This document shows positions 37,948 through 47,694 of a DNA stretch of 64,000 bases, in pieces (the first letter of the stretch is position 1; each line of letters begins with the position of its first letter). This DNA comes from Porphyrobacter sp. (GTDB lineage Bacteria; Pseudomonadota; Alphaproteobacteria; Sphingomonadales; Sphingomonadaceae). The notes beneath the pieces are model-generated. The model did not search any database. It was not told the DNA's origin and saw nothing but the letters and a program-made list of their open reading frames with translations. Where the stretch lies: the NCBI GenBank assembly GCA_027533455.1, contig JAPZUC010000009.1:1-64000 (forward strand). Direction: 5' to 3'. The position numbers and the translations under genes were made by a program.

Positions 37948-40101
37948 CTACTCCGCCGCCTCGTCCAGCCCCTCGCCCAGCGGCGGCATGTTGTGCCCCA
38001 GCAGCACCAGAATATCCGCCGCGCACTCCACCACATTTGAGCCGGGGCCATAGATCCCCTGCACCCCCGCCTCGCGCAGGTAGTCGTAGTCCTGCGGGGG
38101 GATCACGCCGCCAGCGGTGACCTTGATGTCGCCGCGCCCGGCTTCGCGCAGGAGTCGGATCAGTTCGGGGATCAGGGTCTTGTGCCCTGCGGCGAGCGAG
38201 GAAGCGCCGACCACGTCGACATCGTGTTCCAGCGCCATCGCGACGGATTCCTCGGGCGTCTGGAACAGCGGGCCGGAGACCACCTCGAAGCCCATGTCAC
38301 CGAAGGCGCTGGCGATCACGTTCGCGCCGCGATCGTGGCCGTCCTGGCCCATCTTGGCGATCATGATGCGGGGCGCGCGGCCCAAGCGGCGGCCCACGGC
38401 TTCCACGCCGTCGGTCACCTGCGCCCACCGGCGGTCGAATTCATAGGCGCTGGCATAGACCCCGCTGACCGGAGCGGGGGTCGCGTCGTGGCGGCCGAAA
38501 ACCTCTTCCATTGCCGAGGAAATCTCGCCCAGTGTCGCATCATGACGCGCAGCTTCCACTGCCAGCGCGAGCACGTTCTCGCCCGCAGCGCAGCCTGCGG
38601 TGAGAGCTGCCAGAGCCGCGCGGCACGCCGCCTCGTCACGCCCTTCGCGCACCTTGGCGAGGCGGGCGATCTGGCCGGTACGGACCATCTGGTTGTCGAC
38701 CTCCAAGGTCTCCAGCGCGTCTTCGCTTTCCTTGCGGTACTTGTTGACGCCGACGATCACCGTCTCGCCCTTGTCGACCTTGGTCTGCTTTTCCGCCGCC
38801 GCGCGTTCAATCGCGGCCTTGGGCGCGCCGGTGGCGACATAGGCGGTCATGCCGCCTGCGGCGTCGACCTCGGCCATCATCGCCTCGGCCTCGGCTACCA
38901 GCGCGGCGGTGAGCGCCTCGATGTAGTGCGAACCGCCGAGCGGATCGACGACGGCAGTGATCCCGCTTTCCTCCTGCAGCACCAGCTGGGTGTTGCGGGC
39001 GATGCGGGCGGAGAAATCGGTCGGAAGCGCAATCGCCTCGTCCAAAGCATTGGTGTGGAGCGACTGGGTGCCGCCGAGCACCGCCGCCATCGCCTCGACC
39101 GTGGTGCGGATGACGTTGTTGTAGGGGTCCTGCTCCTGCAAGCTCACGCCCGAGGTCTGGCAGTGGGTGCGCAGCATCTTGGAGCGTTCGTCCTTCGCCC
39201 CCAGATCGTCCATCACCTTGTACCACAGCGTGCGCGCGGCGCGCAGCTTGGCGATCTCCATGAAGAAGTTCATGCCGATGCCGAAGAAGAAGCTGAGGCG
39301 GCCCGCAAAAGCGTCGATATCCAGCCCCGCCTCCATTGCGCGGCTGGCGTATTCCTTGCCGTCGGCAATGGTAAAGGCGAGTTCCTGCACCGCCGTCGCC
39401 CCGGCCTCGTGCATATGGTAGCCGCTGATCGAAATCGAGTTGAATTTCGGCATGTTTGCCGAGGTATATGCGATGATGTCCGAGATGATCCGCATCGAAG
39501 GCTCGGGCGGGTAGATGTAGGTATTGCGGACCATGAACTCCTTGAGGATGTCGTTCTGGATGGTCCCTTCCAGCTTGTCCTGCGACACACCCTGACGTTC
39601 GGCGGCGACGATGAAGAAGGCCAGCACTGGGATCACCGCGCCGTTCATCGTCATCGACACGCTCATGGTATCGAGCGGGATCTGGTCAAACAGGATCTGC
39701 ATATCCGCGACCGTGTCGATCGCGACGCCCGCCTTGCCGACATCGCCGACGACGCGCGGGTGATCGGAATCGTAGCCGCGGTGGGTGGCCAGATCGAAGG
39801 CGACGGAAAGCCCCTTTTGTCCCATCGCGAGGTTGCGGCGGTAGAAGGCGTTGGATTCCTCGGCTGTCGAGAAGCCCGCATATTGCCGGATCGTCCACGG
39901 ACGGCCCGCATACATGCTCGCCTTCACCCCGCGCGTGAAGGGCGCAAAACCGGGGAGGCCGGGGTCGAACCCGGCGTGATCTTCGGCCGTATAGAGCGGC
40001 TTGATCGCGAAACCTTCAGGCGTGTGCCACGTGAGGTCGCGGCCCTTCACCTCCTTGGCGGCAAGGGCGTTCCAGTCGGAGAGGGTGGGTTTTTGGGTCA
40101 T
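37948..40101 (-). CDS. scpA: Methylmalonyl-CoA mutase
   Basis: A 717-residue adenosylcobalamin enzyme that isomerises (R)-methylmalonyl-CoA to succinyl-CoA. The substrate-binding barrel includes [15 protein letters not shown] and [12 protein letters not shown]; the C-terminal B12 domain has the base-off signature [14 protein letters not shown] with [13 protein letters not shown] and VTAGGVIP. This is the single-chain catalytic form. The ATG at 40101 begins [10 protein letters not shown]; the frame extends further upstream through a palindromic repeat, which is not coding. It acts after PccAB and Mce. Confidence 0.97.
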   Translation of the reverse strand: MTQKPTLSDWNALAAKEVKGRDLTWHTPEGFAIKPLYTAEDHAGFDPGLPGFAPFTRGVKASMYAGRPWTIRQYAGFSTAEESNAFYRRNLAMGQKGLSVAFDLATHRGYDSDHPRVVGDVGKAGVAIDTVADMQILFDQIPLDTMSVSMTMNGAVIPVLAFFIVAAERQGVSQDKLEGTIQNDILKEFMVRNTYIYPPEPSMRIISDIIAYTSANMPKFNSISISGYHMHEAGATAVQELAFTIADGKEYASRAMEAGLDIDAFAGRLSFFFGIGMNFFMEIAKLRAARTLWYKVMDDLGAKDERSKMLRTHCQTSGVSLQEQDPYNNVIRTTVEAMAAVLGGTQSLHTNALDEAIALPTDFSARIARNTQLVLQEESGITAVVDPLGGSHYIEALTAALVAEAEAMMAEVDAAGGMTAYVATGAPKAAIERAAAEKQTKVDKGETVIVGVNKYRKESEDALETLEVDNQMVRTGQIARLAKVREGRDEAACRAALAALTAGCAAGENVLALAVEAARHDATLGEISSAMEEVFGRHDATPAPVSGVYASAYEFDRRWAQVTDGVEAVGRRLGRAPRIMIAKMGQDGHDRGANVIASAFGDMGFEVVSGPLFQTPEESVAMALEHDVDVVGASSLAAGHKTLIPELIRLLREAGRGDIKVTAGGVIPPQDYDYLREAGVQGIYGPGSNVVECAADILVLLGHNMPPLGEGLDEAAE

Positions 40102-40115
40102 GTCTCGGCCTCTAA

Positions 40116-40194
40116 CCGTTCGTGTCGAGCGAAGTCGAGACACCGCGCGGGGGTATCTCGACTGCGCACTGCGTGCTCCGCTCGATACGAACGG
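40116..40194. repeat. Palindromic intergenic repeat (CCGTTCGTGTCGAGC type)
   Basis: CCGTTCGTGTCGAGC (40116-40130) pairs with GCTCGATACGAACGG (40180-40194) at 14 of 15 positions, and the inner arms GTCGAGACACC (40134-40144) and GGTATCTCGAC (40152-40162) pair at 10 of 11. It occupies the gap between the hydratase stop and the scpA start. Such units are common dispersed repeats in sphingomonads. It is unrelated in sequence to the repeat on the other side of scpA. Confidence 0.85.
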
Positions 40195-40206
40195 AGATGG
40201 GGGCAA

Positions 40207-40992
40207 TTAGTGCCCCTTGAATTCCGGCTTGCGCTTCTGGAGGAACGACATTCCGCCCTCCATCGCGTCCTTGGTCGCGCCCGCAATCCGCTGGCCCTCG
40301 GCCTCGGCCAACAGCACCATCTGGAGGTTCTGGTCGAGCGCGGTGGCGATGTTGCGCTTCATCGTGGCGTAGGCCACCGTCGGGCCATTCGCCAGCTTCT
40401 CGGCCAGCGCGCGGGCTTCGGTCATGAGGTCGGCATCCTCGACGCACTTGTAGATGAGGCCCCATTCCTCGGCCTGTTCGCCGAAGATCTTCTCGCCCAG
40501 CATCATCATCCGCGTGGCGCGCGCGCGGCCGATGGCGCGGGCGAGCAGCCAGGTCGAGCCGCCATCGGGCACAAGGCCGATATTGACGAAGGCCTGGAGG
40601 AAGTAGGCGCTTTTGGCCGCAATGGTGAAGTCCGCCGCCAATGCCAGCGAACAGCCCACGCCCGCCGCCGGGCCGTTGACCGCGCAGATCACCGGCACGC
40701 TCGCGCGCACCACCTGGCTGATCGCGGGGTTATAGTGATTGATCAGCGCCTCATGGCTGCCGCCCTTGCCGCCCAACGCCGAGCCGGAGCCGCGCGCGGA
40801 CAAATCCGCGCCCGAACAGAAGCCCTTGCCCTCGCCGGTGATCAGCACCGCGCGCGCATCACCGAGGTCGTAGAACGCCTGTCCCAGCTCGTCCGCCATC
40901 GCGGGCGGCATGGCATTGAGCCGCTCGGGGCGGTTCAGGGTGATGGTGAGCAGCGGGCCTTCACGGTCGACGCGGATGGTTTCGTAGGACAT
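40207..40992 (-). CDS. Enoyl-CoA hydratase/isomerase family protein
   Basis: A 261-residue crotonase-fold protein. Oxyanion-hole segments are FCSGADLSARG and CAVNGPAAGVGCSLALAAD, and NIGLVPDGGSTWLLARAIG carries the catalytic-site Asp typical of the PaaG/isomerase branch (VPDGG) rather than the Glu of simple hydratases. It could work on ring-epoxide, unsaturated or branched-chain CoA esters that yield propionyl-CoA. Start at 40992 follows GGAGAGAAGA. Located between scpA and mce. Confidence 0.85.
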   Translation of the reverse strand: MSYETIRVDREGPLLTITLNRPERLNAMPPAMADELGQAFYDLGDARAVLITGEGKGFCSGADLSARGSGSALGGKGGSHEALINHYNPAISQVVRASVPVICAVNGPAAGVGCSLALAADFTIAAKSAYFLQAFVNIGLVPDGGSTWLLARAIGRARATRMMMLGEKIFGEQAEEWGLIYKCVEDADLMTEARALAEKLANGPTVAYATMKRNIATALDQNLQMVLLAEAEGQRIAGATKDAMEGGMSFLQKRKPEFKGH

Positions 40993-41006
40993 TCTTCTCT
41001 CCATTT

Positions 41007-41072
41007 CGTCGTCCCGGACTTGATCCGGGACCGCTTGCCGCAAGCGACCCCGGCTCGGTGGCCGAGGTGACG
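41007..41072. repeat. Multi-hairpin intergenic repeat (GTCCCGG-ACTTGAT-CCGGGAC)
   Basis: Three successive inverted repeats: GTCCCGG/CCGGGAC (41011-41017, 41025-41031), GCTTG/CAAGC (41033-41037, 41041-41045) and CTCGG/CCGAG (41054-41058, 41062-41066), framed by CGTC and GACG. The first unit is the familiar CCGGACTTGATCCGG dispersed motif of alphaproteobacteria. It lies between mce and the hydratase gene inside the same minus-strand cluster. Confidence 0.75.
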
Positions 41073-41079
41073 GATTAAA

Positions 41080-41532
41080 CTAATTCGACCAGTGCGCATC
41101 CTCGCGCGGGGTCTCCATGATCTCGGTAAGCATGCCGCCCATGTCCTTGGGATGGACGAAAAAGATAGGGGTCCCGTGCGCGCCGATGCGCGTGGGGCCG
41201 AGGATGCGCTTACCGAGCGCCTCGAACTCGGAGCGGGCCTCGGCAATATCGGGCACTTCGAAGCACAGGTGATGCTGCCCGCCGAGCGGGTTCTTGGCGA
41301 TGAAGCCTGCAAGTGTGGAGTTTGCCCCCAAGGGCTCGATCAGCTCGATCTGCGTGCCATTCATCCCCCCGTCCGCACCGGGCGTGTCGACGAAACAGAC
41401 CTTCACGCCCTGCTCCTCGAGGTCGAACGGCGTGTGGATCTTCGTCGCGCCCATGACATCGCGATAGAACGAGATGCTATCGGCAATGGAGGGCGTGGCG
41501 ACACCGATGTGGTTGAGACGGCCGAGTTTCAT
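41080..41532 (-). CDS. mce: Methylmalonyl-CoA epimerase
   Basis: A 150-residue member of the vicinal-oxygen-chelate fold that racemises (S)- to (R)-methylmalonyl-CoA, linking propionyl-CoA carboxylase to the mutase. Metal ligands are seen in LNHIGVAT (His8), GGQHHLCFEV and near the C-terminus MLTEIME (Glu). The length and paired beta-alpha modules are standard. It sits between pccB and scpA, as its role requires. Confidence 0.95.
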   Translation of the reverse strand: MKLGRLNHIGVATPSIADSISFYRDVMGATKIHTPFDLEEQGVKVCFVDTPGADGGMNGTQIELIEPLGANSTLAGFIAKNPLGGQHHLCFEVPDIAEARSEFEALGKRILGPTRIGAHGTPIFFVHPKDMGGMLTEIMETPREDAHWSN

Positions 41533-41541
41533 GACATCTAC

Positions 41542-41805
41542 TCACAATCTTTCAAATAATAAAACAGCTACTATGGCAACAGAAGCCAAGCTGACAGCCC
41601 CCATCAAAAGCGTTGCAATGTACGCCCCAACAAAATTGATCCAGAAACGTATGGGATGCCAATTTTTGCTATAAGCATGACATTTGCCCCACACCCGCCC
41701 AGATTTTCTTGCCCGCCTTGCATTCCGATACTGGCTGTAGGAGACAATTGCGCTAATTAAAGCGCAGAAAATCACTGATAAATACAGGAAAAAATCTTCA
41801 CTCAC
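41542..41805 (-). CDS. Small AT-rich membrane protein gene coupled to pccB
   Basis: An 87-residue protein of unknown function: N-terminal helix [19 protein letters not shown], a basic cytoplasmic loop ([17 protein letters not shown]), and a second hydrophobic part [20 protein letters not shown]. It is visibly more AT-rich than the genes on either side and uses codons such as AAA, ATT and TTA that are rare in this window, suggesting later acquisition. The GTG start overlaps the pccB stop (GTGA), so it is translated as part of the carboxylase message. Confidence 0.65.
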   Translation of the reverse strand: MSEDFFLYLSVIFCALISAIVSYSQYRNARRARKSGRVWGKCHAYSKNWHPIRFWINFVGAYIATLLMGAVSLASVAIVAVLLFERL

Positions 41806-43334
41806 AGCGGAATATTGTCATGCTTCTTCCACGGGTTCTCCAACTGCTTCGTCCGCAGCTTGCGTAGCCCCAAGGCAATCCGCTTACGGGTCGAGTGCGG
41901 GTAGATCACCTCGTCGATATAGCCGCGCTGCGCCGCCACGAAGGGGTTGGCGAAGCGGTCTTCGTATTCCTTGGTCTTCTCGGCGATCTTGGCCGCATCG
42001 CCGCGGTCCGAGCGGAAGATAATCTCCACCGCGCCCTTCGCGCCCATCACCGCGATTTCGGCTGTGGGCCACGCGTAGTTCAAATCGCCGCGCAGGTGCT
42101 TGGAGGCCATCACGTCGTACGCCCCGCCGTAAGCCTTGCGGGTGATGACGGTGATCTTGGGCACGGTCGCCTCGGCATAGGCGAACAGCAGTTTGGCGCC
42201 GTGCTTGATGATCCCGCCCAGTTCCTGCGCGGTGCCGGGGAGGAAGCCGGGGACGTCGACGAAGGTGATGATCGGGATCTCGAAGGCATCGCAGAAGCGC
42301 ACAAAGCGCGCCGCCTTTTTCGAGGAATTGATGTCGAGCACGCCCGCCAGCACCATCGGCTGGTTCGCCACCACGCCCACGGTACGGCCCTCCACGCGGC
42401 CGAAGCCGCACAGGATGTTGCCCGCGTGCATCGGCTGGATCTCGAAGAAATCGCCCTCGTCCAGCACCTTTGCGATGACTTCGTGCATGTCATAGGGCTG
42501 GTTGGCGTTATCGGGGATCAGCGTGTCGAGGCTGTTGTCGATCCGGTCCCACGCGTCGCTGGTGGGGAGGATCGGGGCCTCGTCGCGGTTGGACAGCGGC
42601 AGGAAGTCGACAAAGCGGCGGGTCGCCAGCAGCGCCTCGACATCGTTCTCGTAGGCGAGATCGGCGACCGAGGTCTTGGTGGTGTGGGTGATCGCGCCGC
42701 CCAACTCTTCCTGCGTGACGACTTCATTGGTGACGGTCTTCACCACATCCGGGCCGGTGACGAACATGTAGGAGCTGTCCTTCACCATGAAGATGAAGTC
42801 GGTCATGGCGGGCGAGTACACCGCCCCGCCCGCACACGGTCCCATGATCAGGCTGATCTGAGGGACGACGCCGCTCGCCAGCACATTGCGCTGGAACACC
42901 TCGGCATAGCCACCAAGGCTCGCGACGCCTTCCTGAATCCGCGCGCCGCCTGAATCGTTGAGACCGATGACCGGCGCGCCGACCTTCAGCGCGGTGTCCA
43001 TGATCTTGCAGATCTTCTCGGCATGGCGCTTGGACAGCGAGCCGCCGAACACGGTGAAATCCTGCGAGAAGACATAGACCAGACGGCCATTGATGGTGCC
43101 GCTGCCGGTCACCACCCCGTCGCCAGGAACCTTCTGGTCCTGCATCCCGAAATCGACACAGTCATGTTCGACATAGGCATCGATCTCCTCGAAGCTGCCT
43201 TCGTCGAGCAGCACGTCGAGCCGTTCGCGCGCGGTCAGCTTGCCCTTGGCGTGCTGCGCTTCGATGCGCTTGGCCCCGCCGCCCATCCGGGCAGCCTCGC
43301 GGCGGCGTTCCATTTCGGCGATGTTGGCGGACAC
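41802..43334 (-). CDS. pccB: Propionyl-CoA carboxylase beta subunit
   Basis: The 510-residue carboxyltransferase that moves carboxyl from biotin on PccA to propionyl-CoA. It has the N-terminal acyl-CoA half ([50 protein letters not shown]) and the C-terminal biotin half ([28 protein letters not shown]). GTG start with an AGAGAGGA upstream. It is the first gene of the minus-strand cluster pccB-(87 aa)-mce-hydratase-scpA, and is divergent from an FAD oxidoreductase. Confidence 0.95.
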   Translation of the reverse strand: MSANIAEMERRREAARMGGGAKRIEAQHAKGKLTARERLDVLLDEGSFEEIDAYVEHDCVDFGMQDQKVPGDGVVTGSGTINGRLVYVFSQDFTVFGGSLSKRHAEKICKIMDTALKVGAPVIGLNDSGGARIQEGVASLGGYAEVFQRNVLASGVVPQISLIMGPCAGGAVYSPAMTDFIFMVKDSSYMFVTGPDVVKTVTNEVVTQEELGGAITHTTKTSVADLAYENDVEALLATRRFVDFLPLSNRDEAPILPTSDAWDRIDNSLDTLIPDNANQPYDMHEVIAKVLDEGDFFEIQPMHAGNILCGFGRVEGRTVGVVANQPMVLAGVLDINSSKKAARFVRFCDAFEIPIITFVDVPGFLPGTAQELGGIIKHGAKLLFAYAEATVPKITVITRKAYGGAYDVMASKHLRGDLNYAWPTAEIAVMGAKGAVEIIFRSDRGDAAKIAEKTKEYEDRFANPFVAAQRGYIDEVIYPHSTRKRIALGLRKLRTKQLENPWKKHDNIPL

Positions 43335-43428
43335 GGCGGTGATCCTCTCTTATGGGTCTCTTGGTGCGATGCGTTGCCTTAGCGCGCGGGAGGCGTCAAC
43401 GTGGCAAAATTGGCGGGACGGCGAAGGG

Positions 43429-44541
43429 ATGGCCGGGATGTTTGTCTCTGACGTTTTGGTAATCGGCGGCGGTATCGCGGGGCTCTCGGTAGCGGCGCGG
43501 CTGGCGGCGAAGGCGCGGGTGGTGGTGCTGGAGAGCGAAAGCGCGCCCGGTTACCACGCCTCGGGCCGCTCGGTGGCTTTCGCGCACTACGGACTCGGCA
43601 ACGCTCCGGTCCGCACACTTACCGCTCTGAGCATGGGCGAGTTGGCCAAACTTGGGAGCATCCATCCGGCACTCCACATCGCCAGCGCGGATCAGATGCC
43701 GCTGCTCGACGATCTCGAGGGCGTCCACCGCCACTTTGCCTGCGATTATTCCCGCGTCGGCCCGGACGGCGCGCGCGGTCTGATGCCGGCCCTGAAGCCC
43801 GAAGCCTGCCTTGCGGCGCTGATCGACCATGGCTCATTGAAGCTCGATACCCACGCGATGTTGCAGGCCCATGCTGCCAGCCTGAAGGCGGGGGGCGGGA
43901 AAGTGGTGACGGGCACAAGGGTGAGCGCGATCGCGCGAGAGTCCGATGTATGGCGCATCACGACCTCGGCAGGCGACTTCGCCGCCCCGATCCTCGTCAA
44001 TGCCGCCGGGGCCTGGGCGGACGAAATCGCACGGATGGCAAGCGTAACCCCCATCGGTATCGAGCCGCGCCGCCGCACCGTCATCAGTTTCGCAGCGCCC
44101 CAAGGCGAGGACGTGAGCCGCTGGCCCTTCACCAAGACTGTGGGCGAAGGCTTCTACCTGCTGCCCGAAGGCCGCAGCCAGTTGCTTGCCTCAAGCATGG
44201 ACCAGACACCGTCCGACCCCTGCGATGCCGCGCCCGAGGAACTCGATATCGCCATCGCAGCCGACCGGGTGGAGCAGGCCACCACCCTTCCCATCCGCCG
44301 CATCGCGCATAGCTGGGCGGGCCTCAGAAGCTTTGCGCCGGACGAATTGCCGGTCATCGGCCATGCGGCAGGCGCGCCGGGCTTCGTGTGGTGTGCAGGG
44401 CAAGGCGGGGCCGGTTTCCAGACCGCTCCCGCCCTCTCGGCGATAGCGGCAAGCGCGGCGCTGGGCCTTCCTTTCCCCGAGTATTGTGCGGCGGCGGGAT
44501 TGTCGTTCGAAACCTTCGCCCCGGCGCGGCTCGGGGCCTAG
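43429..44541 (+). CDS. FAD-dependent oxidoreductase (DadA-like)
   Basis: A flavoprotein of about 370 residues of the D-amino-acid oxidase fold. The N-terminus DVLVIGGGIAGLSVAARLA is the FAD-binding dinucleotide motif, with SESAPGYHASGRSV after it and a C-terminal GFVWCAGQGGAGFQTAPA closing the flavin site. It probably oxidises a small amine, amino acid or hydroxyacid. Two starts compete: ATG 43429 and ATG 43438 (MFVSDV), the latter better spaced from AAGGGA. Its stop overlaps the converging SDR stop. Confidence 0.85.
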   Translation: MAGMFVSDVLVIGGGIAGLSVAARLAAKARVVVLESESAPGYHASGRSVAFAHYGLGNAPVRTLTALSMGELAKLGSIHPALHIASADQMPLLDDLEGVHRHFACDYSRVGPDGARGLMPALKPEACLAALIDHGSLKLDTHAMLQAHAASLKAGGGKVVTGTRVSAIARESDVWRITTSAGDFAAPILVNAAGAWADEIARMASVTPIGIEPRRRTVISFAAPQGEDVSRWPFTKTVGEGFYLLPEGRSQLLASSMDQTPSDPCDAAPEELDIAIAADRVEQATTLPIRRIAHSWAGLRSFAPDELPVIGHAAGAPGFVWCAGQGGAGFQTAPALSAIAASAALGLPFPEYCAAAGLSFETFAPARLGA

Positions 44542-45260
44542 AAGCGCCGCATCACGCTGCGCGCCAGCGCGGGCGAGAGCGAATAGACCGCGCGCAGCAC
44601 TTTCACCATGCCGACGTTAGCCTCGTCGTGGCCGTTCTCGATCGCAGCGATGATCTGGCGGGCACATTCGGCCGGTGGCATCTTGTTCTTGCCGCGGCCG
44701 GCAGTCATCTGGGTGTCGACCAGCGGCGGCAAAGCCTCGATAACGTGGATCCGCTCGCCAGCCAACTGCGTACGCAGCGCCATGGTGAAGCTGCGCAGCC
44801 CCGCCTTGCTGGCACAATAGACAGAGCTTGCGGTGTTGGGCGCGATGGCAAGGCCGCTCGTCACATTTATAATCGCAGCTTCGGGGCGCGCACGCAGGCG
44901 CGGCAGCAGCGCGCTGATCAGCCGGACCGGCGCCGAGAGGTTGGCGTAGAGGCATCCATCTGCCGCATCCGGATCGGGCATTTCATTGCGGACATCGTGC
45001 GGCACACCCAACCCGGCGTTGTTGATGAGAATATCGATGGGCCGATCGCCCAGCGCCGCGACCAGCGCATCGACCCCGGCGGCATTCGAAAAGTCAGCCG
45101 CAATCGCCTCGAACCCCTCACCGCGCATCGCGTCCAGCCGCGCGGGATCACGCCCGGTGAGGACCACAGTCGCACCCTTGGCCTTCAATTGCCGCGCGAT
45201 CTCGCGCCCTATCCCTGCGCTGCCGCCAGTCAGCAGCACTGTCTTGCCGTTTACATTCAT
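44538..45260 (-). CDS. Short-chain dehydrogenase/reductase
   Basis: A 240-residue SDR. It has the NADP-type glycine motif LLTGGSAGIGREIARQL, the structural INNAGLG, the catalytic Ser in NVTSGLA and YxxxK in VYCASKAG. TGRDPARL after the second strand suggests NADP preference. The C-terminal part with IIAAIENGHDEANVGM resembles fatty-acyl or DltE-like SDRs; substrate unknown. ATG at 45260 shares a base with the stop of the upstream reductase gene, implying coupling. Confidence 0.85.
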   Translation of the reverse strand: MNVNGKTVLLTGGSAGIGREIARQLKAKGATVVLTGRDPARLDAMRGEGFEAIAADFSNAAGVDALVAALGDRPIDILINNAGLGVPHDVRNEMPDPDAADGCLYANLSAPVRLISALLPRLRARPEAAIINVTSGLAIAPNTASSVYCASKAGLRSFTMALRTQLAGERIHVIEALPPLVDTQMTAGRGKNKMPPAECARQIIAAIENGHDEANVGMVKVLRAVYSLSPALARSVMRRF

Positions 45261-46282
45261 CAGGGTTTCACCACTCCATGTTTGATCAGGCTGTTGCCGC
45301 TGTCGGCGATCGTGTCCTCGACGGGGCGCATTGTCCAACCGAGCCGCTGTTTCGCGTGGCTCGCATCGACATGACGGATCTTGCCAATCTCGGTCTTGAT
45401 TCCGCGAACTTCGGCATTGAACAGCGCGAGGATGTTGACCACCCAATCGGGCATTGGCCGGGTCGGAGCCTTGCGGGCCTTGTCGCCCAGGCGCGCGCGC
45501 AGCACGCCTGCAATTTCGAGAGCGGTGAGAAATTTGCCAGCACCAAGAAAGCGCTCGCCCGCCAGGCCCGGCGTCTCCAAGGCGAGCACATGCAGCGCGG
45601 CAATGTCGCGCACGTCGACGATCGGGAAGCCGAGGTTCGGCGCCATCGGCATCGCGCCGGAGAGCAGCTGCTGGACCAGCTCGACCGAGGCCGAGAAGTC
45701 TCCGCTATCCACCGGCCCCAGCACCATGCCGGGATTGACCGAGACGAACTCAATATCGCCGCCCTCGGCCGCGACCCAGTCGCGCGCAGCGCGTTCCGCG
45801 AGGGTCTTGGATTTGACGTAAGGATAGGCGTCGGGGTGGTTGATGTCGGTCCAGCGGCTTTCATCGAAGGTATATTCGCCGCGATCTACCCCGTAGATCA
45901 CCGCCGCGGTCGAGGAGGTCTGGACGAAGCGGCTGACGCCGGCCGCCTTGGCAAAACGCAGCGCGCGCAGGGTGCCTTCGCGCGCGGGAACGATCAGCTC
46001 GTCCTCGTGCTTCGGGGCCTGCGCGGGGATCGGCGAGGCGACGTGGGCGACATGGGTGCAGCCCGAATTAGCCTCAGCCCAGCCCTTGTCGGACATCAGT
46101 TCGGCTTCATACAGCTTGAACTGTTCCGCCGAAGCATTGCCAAGCCGCGCGCGCAGGCCTGCCTCGCTCCTGGCGACATTGCGGACCGTGCCATGCACAG
46201 TCCAGCCCTTCGCCAGCAATTGCCGGATTAGCTCGCCGGCGATGTAGCCGGTCGCCCCGGTCACAAGAACCTTGCCTGTCAT
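45260..46282 (-). CDS. NAD(P)-dependent epimerase/dihydroflavonol-reductase-like aldehyde reductase
   Basis: A 340-residue extended SDR. KVLVTGATGYIAGELIRQLL is the Rossmann motif, TVRNVARSE suggests NADPH use, HVASPIP is typical of the dihydroflavonol-reductase/cinnamoyl-CoA-reductase branch, and YPYVKSKTLAERAA holds the catalytic Tyr-x3-Lys. Such enzymes reduce aldehydes or ketones. GGGGTACGC precedes the ATG. It is coupled to the SDR gene that follows, suggesting joint action. Confidence 0.87.
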   Translation of the reverse strand: MTGKVLVTGATGYIAGELIRQLLAKGWTVHGTVRNVARSEAGLRARLGNASAEQFKLYEAELMSDKGWAEANSGCTHVAHVASPIPAQAPKHEDELIVPAREGTLRALRFAKAAGVSRFVQTSSTAAVIYGVDRGEYTFDESRWTDINHPDAYPYVKSKTLAERAARDWVAAEGGDIEFVSVNPGMVLGPVDSGDFSASVELVQQLLSGAMPMAPNLGFPIVDVRDIAALHVLALETPGLAGERFLGAGKFLTALEIAGVLRARLGDKARKAPTRPMPDWVVNILALFNAEVRGIKTEIGKIRHVDASHAKQRLGWTMRPVEDTIADSGNSLIKHGVVKP

Positions 46283-46341
46283 GCGTACCCCTTTCCCCTA
46301 CGGATCGGTACCACTCTAGCAGTTAGGTTTCGTGATGCAAC

Positions 46342-47694
46342 CTACTTGAAGAGCACCAATTCCTCGGCCATGGTCGGGTGGATCGCCACGGTCGCGTCGA
46401 AGTCCGCCTTCGTCAGCCCGGCCTTCACCGCGATGGCGGCCGCCTGCATGATCTCGGGCGCTTCGGGGCCAATCATATGGATACCGACGATCCGGTCATT
46501 CGCGGCATCGACGATCATCTTGTAGAGGCTGCGCTCATTCCGGCCCGCGACGACGTTCTTCATCGGGCGGAAGTCCGACTGGAACACCTTCACGTTGCCA
46601 AGCTGGTTGCGGGCTTCGCTCTCGGTCATGCCGACGGCAGCGATAGGCGGGTGACTGAACACCGCGCTCGGCACGCAGGAATGGTCCACCGCATAGGGCT
46701 CGCCCGGACCGAAGGTGCTGTCCGCGAAGGCCTGCCCCTCGCGGATCGCCACGGGGGTCAGCTGCACGCGGTCGGTCACGTCGCCCACGGCATAGATGTA
46801 ATCGACATTGGTGCGGCTGAAGGCATCGACCACGATCTCGCCCTTCGTGCCGAGTTCGACGCCCACCGTCTCCAGCCCAAGCCCTTCGACATTCGGCACA
46901 CGGCCCGTGGCGACCATCACCGCATCATACTCGGCTGGCTCCTGCCCGGTCAGCTTGACCAGCAGCGTGCCGTCCGCCTGCTTTTCGACGCTCTCGAACT
47001 CGGCGTTGAACAGGAAACTGATGCCCTTCACCATCGAGATCTGGAGCAGGCGGTCGCGCAGGGCCGCATCATAGCTGCGCAGGATTGTGTCAGACCGATT
47101 GGCGATGGTCACCTTGCAGCCGAATTCGTTGAAGATGCCCGCAAACTCGTTGGCGATATAACCACCGCCCGCGATCAGGATGCGGCGCGGAAGCTCATCG
47201 AGGTGGAACGCCTCGTTCGAGGTGATTACATGCTCGTTGCCGGGAAAATCGGGCACCAGCGGGCGCGCGCCGGTGGCGACGAGGATATACTTCGCGGTGA
47301 TGACCTTGCCGCTCGCCAGCGTGATCTGGTGATCGCCGGTGATCGTCGCGCGTTCGTTGAAGATCGTGACCTTGTGGTTGCCGAGAGTCTGGCCATAGAG
47401 GCCCTCCAGTCGCGTCACATCGGTCTGCACCGCATCGCGCAGGGCCTTCCAATCGAAGCTCTTGCCTTCAATCGTCCAGCCGAAGGCCTTGGCGTCCTCC
47501 AGATCTTCGGCGAAATGGGCGCCGTAAACGAGCATCTTCTTGGGCACGCAGCCGCGGATCACGCAGGTGCCGCCGACGCGATACTCCTCGGCCACCGCCA
47601 CCCGCGCGCCGTGCGCTGCAGCAACCCGGCTGGCGCGCACGCCGCCCGATCCTGCGCCGATGGTGAAGAGGTCAAAATCATATGCGTCGGCCAT
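46342..47694 (-). CDS. gor: Glutathione-disulfide reductase
   Basis: A 450-residue pyridine-nucleotide disulfide oxidoreductase that keeps glutathione reduced with NADPH. The redox disulfide is in GGTCVIRGCVPKKMLVYG, the second dinucleotide motif in IAGGGYIANEFAG followed by basic residues, and the C-terminal His-Glu pair in VAIHPTMAEELV. Start at 47694 (second of two ATGs) is six bases after GGGAG. The open frame continues far upstream without meaning. The neighbouring reductases may share its NADPH economy but are not obviously linked. Confidence 0.93.
   Translation of the reverse strand: MADAYDFDLFTIGAGSGGVRASRVAAAHGARVAVAEEYRVGGTCVIRGCVPKKMLVYGAHFAEDLEDAKAFGWTIEGKSFDWKALRDAVQTDVTRLEGLYGQTLGNHKVTIFNERATITGDHQITLASGKVITAKYILVATGARPLVPDFPGNEHVITSNEAFHLDELPRRILIAGGGYIANEFAGIFNEFGCKVTIANRSDTILRSYDAALRDRLLQISMVKGISFLFNAEFESVEKQADGTLLVKLTGQEPAEYDAVMVATGRVPNVEGLGLETVGVELGTKGEIVVDAFSRTNVDYIYAVGDVTDRVQLTPVAIREGQAFADSTFGPGEPYAVDHSCVPSAVFSHPPIAAVGMTESEARNQLGNVKVFQSDFRPMKNVVAGRNERSLYKMIVDAANDRIVGIHMIGPEAPEIMQAAAIAVKAGLTKADFDATVAIHPTMAEELVLFK

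Noticed and set aside
40102..40206. N-terminal extension of methylmalonyl-CoA mutase
   Set aside because: The added residues are encoded by a palindromic intergenic repeat; the ATG at 40101 gives the family N-terminus.
38182..41070. A 962-codon open frame on the plus strand
   Set aside because: It runs antisense across scpA, a palindromic repeat and the hydratase gene, all of which are certain; it has no domain features.
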